Shown piece by piece: positions 61,618 through 64,000 of a DNA stretch of 64,000 nucleotides. A program made the translations under genes and the position numbers. Under the pieces are notes generated by a model. The model saw only the letters and a program-made list of their open reading frames with translations, did no database searches and was not told the origin of the DNA. How positions within the stretch are numbered: position 1 is the first letter of the stretch; every line of letters begins with the position of its first letter. This DNA is from JABSOG01 sp965277695 (lineage in GTDB: Bacteria; Pseudomonadota; Gammaproteobacteria; Enterobacterales; Alteromonadaceae): NCBI GenBank assembly GCA_965277695.1, contig CBDIDQ010000010.1, positions 48,678 through 112,677 of the forward strand. Direction: 5' to 3'.

Positions 61618-62640
61618 ATGTCCCGTAAATACAACAATATACTGGAAACTATTGGTAATACACCCGTAGTTAAGCTAAATAACCTCGCTCCTGAGGGCGT
61701 GAATGTTTATGTTAAAATCGAAGCCTTCAACCCGATGGGTTCGGTTAAAGACCGCTTGGCTTTAGGGGTGATTGAAGCCGCTGAAAAAAGTGGCGCATTG
61801 AAACCAGGCCAAACCGTCGTTGAAGCGACTAGTGGTAACACCGGCATTGGCCTGGCCATGGTTTGTGCACAAAAAGGTTACCCTTTAGTGCTTACCATGT
61901 CTGAAAACTTCAGTGTTGAAAGACGTCGTTTAATGCGCTTCTTAGGTGCCAAAGTAGTCTTGACCCCAGCTGCACAACGCGGCTCAGGCATGTTAGCCAA
62001 AGCGGTTGAGCTAGCCAAAAACAACGATTGGTTCTTGTGTCGCCAGTTCGAAAACGAAGCCAATGCTGATGTGCATTCCCGTACTACAGCGGTTGAAATT
62101 CTTGAAGACTTCGCCGAAGACAAACTGGATTACTGGGTAACCGGTTTTGGTACTGGCGGTACCTTTAAAGGGGTTTCTCGGGTACTGAAAGAAAAATCAC
62201 CTGAAACCAAAATTATCATTTGTGAGCCAGCTAACGCCCAGATGCTAACCAGTGGGGTAGAGCAGCCACATACGGCCGATGGTCAACCGTCAAGCCACCC
62301 GAGTTTCAAACCCCATGCAATGCAGGGCTGGTCACCAGACTTCATCTCTAAATTGACCATTGATGGTATGGCAGCAGACTTGTCCGATCAAATCATCACC
62401 ATCGAAGATGCCGACGGTATTCAAGGCTCGAAAGATTTGGCACAAAAAGAAGGTATCTTTGTTGGTATCTCTGCTGGTGCCACCTTGGCCGCTGGTCTGA
62501 AAATCGCCGCAACGGCAGCACCGGGCACTAATATCTTGTGTATGATGCCAGATACTGGTGAGCGTTATTTGAGTACACCATTGTTTGCCGATATCAGCGC
62601 AGACATGAACGACGAAGAATTGGCTATTTTTAATTCCTAA
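61618..62640 (+). CDS. cysK: cysteine synthase (O-acetylserine sulfhydrylase)
   Basis: 340 residues; AAAGAGAAAAGAG precedes ATG 61618. PLP Lys44 is in NPMGSVKDRLALG, the phosphate loop TSGNTGIGLAM is at 71-81, and FGTGGTFKGVSRVL and GISAGATLAAGL are present. It makes cysteine from O-acetylserine and sulfide. It is longer than E. coli CysK (323) with an insert around QPSSHPSFKPHAMQGWSPDFI. CysK versus CysM cannot be settled by eye; the symbol is a best guess. It is divergent from the cysJIH operon that supplies sulfide. Confidence 0.9.
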   Translation: MSRKYNNILETIGNTPVVKLNNLAPEGVNVYVKIEAFNPMGSVKDRLALGVIEAAEKSGALKPGQTVVEATSGNTGIGLAMVCAQKGYPLVLTMSENFSVERRRLMRFLGAKVVLTPAAQRGSGMLAKAVELAKNNDWFLCRQFENEANADVHSRTTAVEILEDFAEDKLDYWVTGFGTGGTFKGVSRVLKEKSPETKIIICEPANAQMLTSGVEQPHTADGQPSSHPSFKPHAMQGWSPDFISKLTIDGMAADLSDQIITIEDADGIQGSKDLAQKEGIFVGISAGATLAAGLKIAATAAPGTNILCMMPDTGERYLSTPLFADISADMNDEELAIFNS

Positions 62641-63073
62641 TCGTGTTGTTATTGTCCCCGCTTGTAGTCGCGGGGACAAATCCCTTGCCGACACTTGTAC
62701 CAAGATTATCTGTTTCTGAAAGCGCTTAACATTGCGCTATGGGTCAAGTTCAAAACTCGCTTTATTGTCAAAACAAGCATTATTTTTACATATACCACCC
62801 TGCCAATTCCCAAAAAGAAACAAATATTAACGCGTTTAAAATCAATAAGATAAGTTCTTCGTAACCGTTCGTAACCGCGTGATTTTGGCTATCGTAACCG
62901 TTCGTTGCCCATCGGAAGTTCAATTTATCCATCAAAAAATTAGTATGGGAGCCATCAACGACGGCCCATCACTGTTAGCGATAATCAACAAAACAGGCAC
63001 TTATTCAAGGATGAATATAGCTGCCTATGTCCATTTTTAGTATTTTATCTAAAGTGTTAAGGTTTGGAAAAGC
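62641..63073. other. intergenic region between cysteine synthase and cold-shock gene
   Basis: 433 bp. Beyond the hairpin at 62652-62679, it contains a 14-bp direct repeat TCGTAACCGTTCGT (62859-62872 and 62892-62905, 33 bases apart), with a partial third GTAACCG between them. Repeats on nearly the same face of the helix could be a regulator site for the downstream gene (inference). No open frame is seen. Confidence 0.45.
62652..62679 (+). terminator. stem-loop after cysteine synthase
   Basis: A perfect 10-bp stem TTGTCCCCGC / GCGGGGACAA with an 8-base loop, 12 bases past the stop codon. There is no T-run after it, so it may end the transcript with help or simply protect the 3' end. Confidence 0.5.
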
Positions 63074-63364
63074 ATGATGAAGACAGGAAATAGTAATGAG
63101 CATAGCAATATGTCAGACGAAAAACAGCGTCATCAAGGAGAAGTCAAGTGGTTCAATATCGCTAAAGGCTTTGGTTTTATCACCACCGATGGTGTCAAAG
63201 ACGATATTTTTGTTCACTATCAAAACGCCCCCAAGGACCAAAAGATTGGCACCCGCCGATTATTAGAAGGTCAAATAGTCAGTTTTATTCTTGGTGTTAA
63301 TGGCAACAAAGGTTTTGAAGCCCTTGAGGTTAGCATTGAAAAACCCTTTGGTTATCTGCTGTAA
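63074..63364 (+). CDS. cold-shock-domain protein with N-terminal extension
   Basis: 96 residues from ATG 63074, which has GGAAAA close upstream; ATG 63110 (MSDEKQRHQGEVKWFN) is a second candidate giving 84 residues. RNP1 KGFGFI and RNP2 DIFVHY are present, but the middle is more divergent (YQNAPKDQKIGTRRLLEGQ) than in the two short Csp paralogues and the end is longer. It probably binds RNA or single-stranded DNA. It has no obvious long leader, so cold induction is not implied. Confidence 0.85.
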   Translation: MMKTGNSNEHSNMSDEKQRHQGEVKWFNIAKGFGFITTDGVKDDIFVHYQNAPKDQKIGTRRLLEGQIVSFILGVNGNKGFEALEVSIEKPFGYLL

Positions 63365-63444
63365 TTCATTCGACGTTATTGTTGGTCTCAATAGCAAATT
63401 CAGCCTCCAATCAAATATGGTTATTATTAATCGTCAAAAAAAAC

Positions 63445-63481
63445 CGCGTCTATGGCGACGTAGACGAGGTTTCAACCTCGT
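63445..63481. repeat. dispersed double-hairpin repeat, copy 2
   Basis: CGCGTC, a GTCTATGGCGACGTAGAC stem, then GAGGTTTCAACCTC. It matches the copy at 9474-9506 apart from four extra bases in the first loop and one change in the second. Here it sits between a cold-shock-domain gene and a minus-strand terminator. No insertion sequence is beside this copy. Confidence 0.7.
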
Positions 63482-63510
63482 TATATGATCAGCGGCCGAG
63501 AATTTAAGAC

Positions 63511-63540
63511 AAAAAAACGCCACCCAATTGGGTGGCGTTT
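63511..63540 (-). terminator. intrinsic terminator of the right-edge secreted protein gene
   Basis: Stem AAACGCCACCC / GGGTGGCGTTT with an AATT loop. On the minus strand it is followed by T7 (63511-63517), and it starts 20 bases beyond the stop codon of the gene at 63560. Confidence 0.88.
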
Positions 63541-63559
63541 GTCGTTTAACGACTTTTAT

Positions 63560-64000
63560 TTACTGAGTGCTTTGCCAAGCCAAAGTCACATTGTTAGCAG
63601 CACTATACCCTCTGGCACTGATATGAATCGTTTGTGCAGTAGAGTTGTTGACAGTACAGGTTTCGTTGTTACCACTAGCATATGGACGACAGTCATAACT
63701 TGATGTAGTCGGCTGTGAACCCGCTCTTACATACAAATCCGCATCACCAGTACCACCGGACATAGTAACTACCAAAGTCTTATGGCCTGCTTCAACCGCT
63801 TGAGTTGAATGATCCCATGCACCAGTAGCAACACTGATCACTTTGCTTTCACTGATTGGGTCTGTACCGCCCGGAGGATTAGTACCACCGCCAGTATAAT
63901 CACCAGTCAAGCTAACATTAGAGAAAGTGCTATAAGCTTTTAAGCGAACATGGTAAGTACCACCAGTAGTCGTAGCGAACGAACAAACTTCGTTGTTGCC
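63560..64000 (-). CDS. secreted protein C-terminus with two PPC domains (partial, runs off right edge)
   Basis: The reading frame is open from the right edge to TAA at 63560-63562, 146 codons visible. The segment nearest the edge (GNNEVCSFATTTGGTYHVRLKAYSTFSNVSL, split here only by the window) is the end of one bacterial pre-peptidase C-terminal (PPC) domain. A Gly/Pro linker (GGGTNPPGG) follows, then a complete second PPC domain with DADLYVRAGSQPTT, YDCRPY, NNETCTV and HISARGYSAANNVTL. PPC domains are found at the ends of secreted proteases (S8, M4, M28), usually removed after export. The catalytic part lies outside the window. A TTG at 63910 is not the start. Confidence 0.8.
   Translation of the reverse strand, partial: GNNEVCSFATTTGGTYHVRLKAYSTFSNVSLTGDYTGGGTNPPGGTDPISESKVISVATGAWDHSTQAVEAGHKTLVVTMSGGTGDADLYVRAGSQPTTSSYDCRPYASGNNETCTVNNSTAQTIHISARGYSAANNVTLAWQSTQ

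Noticed and set aside
61618..62640. Upstream riboswitch or T-box controlling cysteine synthase
   Set aside because: No conserved riboswitch core or tRNA-like specifier structure could be recognised; the visible structure is an inverted-repeat element.
1..64000. tRNA, rRNA or prophage genes
   Set aside because: No cloverleaf with TTCGANNC-type T-arm, no rRNA-like stretch and no phage structural or integrase gene was found on either strand.

Overview
The window reads as chromosome of a free-living, moderately AT-rich gammaproteobacterium, probably marine and near the Alteromonadales/Oceanospirillales. Three things point there. The housekeeping gene orders are gammaproteobacterial: yejK divergent from yejL-yejM, rne divergent from rluC, yceD-rpmF-plsX-fabH-fabD-fabG-acpP-fabF-pabC-mltG-tmk-holB-pilZ, and a cysJIH/cysG/cysDN/cysCQ sulfate block. 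A secreted metalloprotease ends in a GlyGly-CTERM (rhombosortase) tag. There is also a large TonB-dependent receptor. No rRNA or tRNA gene and no CRISPR array was seen.

Layout. 0-7 kb: start of an exported protein cut by the left edge, a 1320-residue reprolysin-like protease, a small lipoprotein, a K+ channel, a LysE exporter, ppiC and a cold-shock gene. 7.4-9.5 kb: a complete IS4/IS50-type insertion sequence with inverted ends and an 8-bp target duplication. 9.6-13.9 kb: TonB receptor, a second cold-shock gene and a first cluster of palindromic repeats. 13.9-24.4 kb: an unassigned 502-aa protein, yejM/yejL/yejK, rne, rluC and a HAD phosphatase. 24.4-27.0 kb: eight tandem copies of the palindromic repeat, one enclosing a GxxExxY (PD-(D/E)XK-like) gene. 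27-38 kb: maf, then the L32/phospholipid/fatty-acid cluster running into tmk, holB and pilZ. 38-43 kb: three tandem periplasmic-binding-like paralogues (the middle one frameshifted), then a 17-codon peptide gene, a strong hairpin, a haem-oxygenase-like oxidase and a GNAT acetyltransferase. 43-49.3 kb: an exported RHS polymorphic toxin followed by three tandem paralogous candidate immunity genes. 49.4-61 kb: a minus-strand sulfate assimilation block (J-I-H, repeat, G-D-N, SLC13 transporter, C-Q). 61.6-64 kb: cysteine synthase, a third cold-shock-domain gene, and the C-terminus of a secreted protein with PPC domains running off the right edge.

How the parts work together. The sulfate block should take up sulfate (SLC13/TrkA_C carrier), activate it (CysDN, CysC), reduce it (CysH, CysIJ with CysG siroheme), recycle PAP (CysQ) and feed sulfide to the adjacent cysteine synthase. 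The plsX-fab cluster makes acyl-ACP. The accessory material is the more unusual part. The peptide/oxidase/acetyltransferase trio at 40.9-42.8 kb has the architecture of a small peptide-modification (RiPP- or PQQ-like) locus and is the best candidate for an undescribed system. The palindromic-repeat array around the GxxExxY gene and the RHS toxin with triplicated immunity are the next most interesting. All functions are assigned by reading motifs and gene order; no database search was run.
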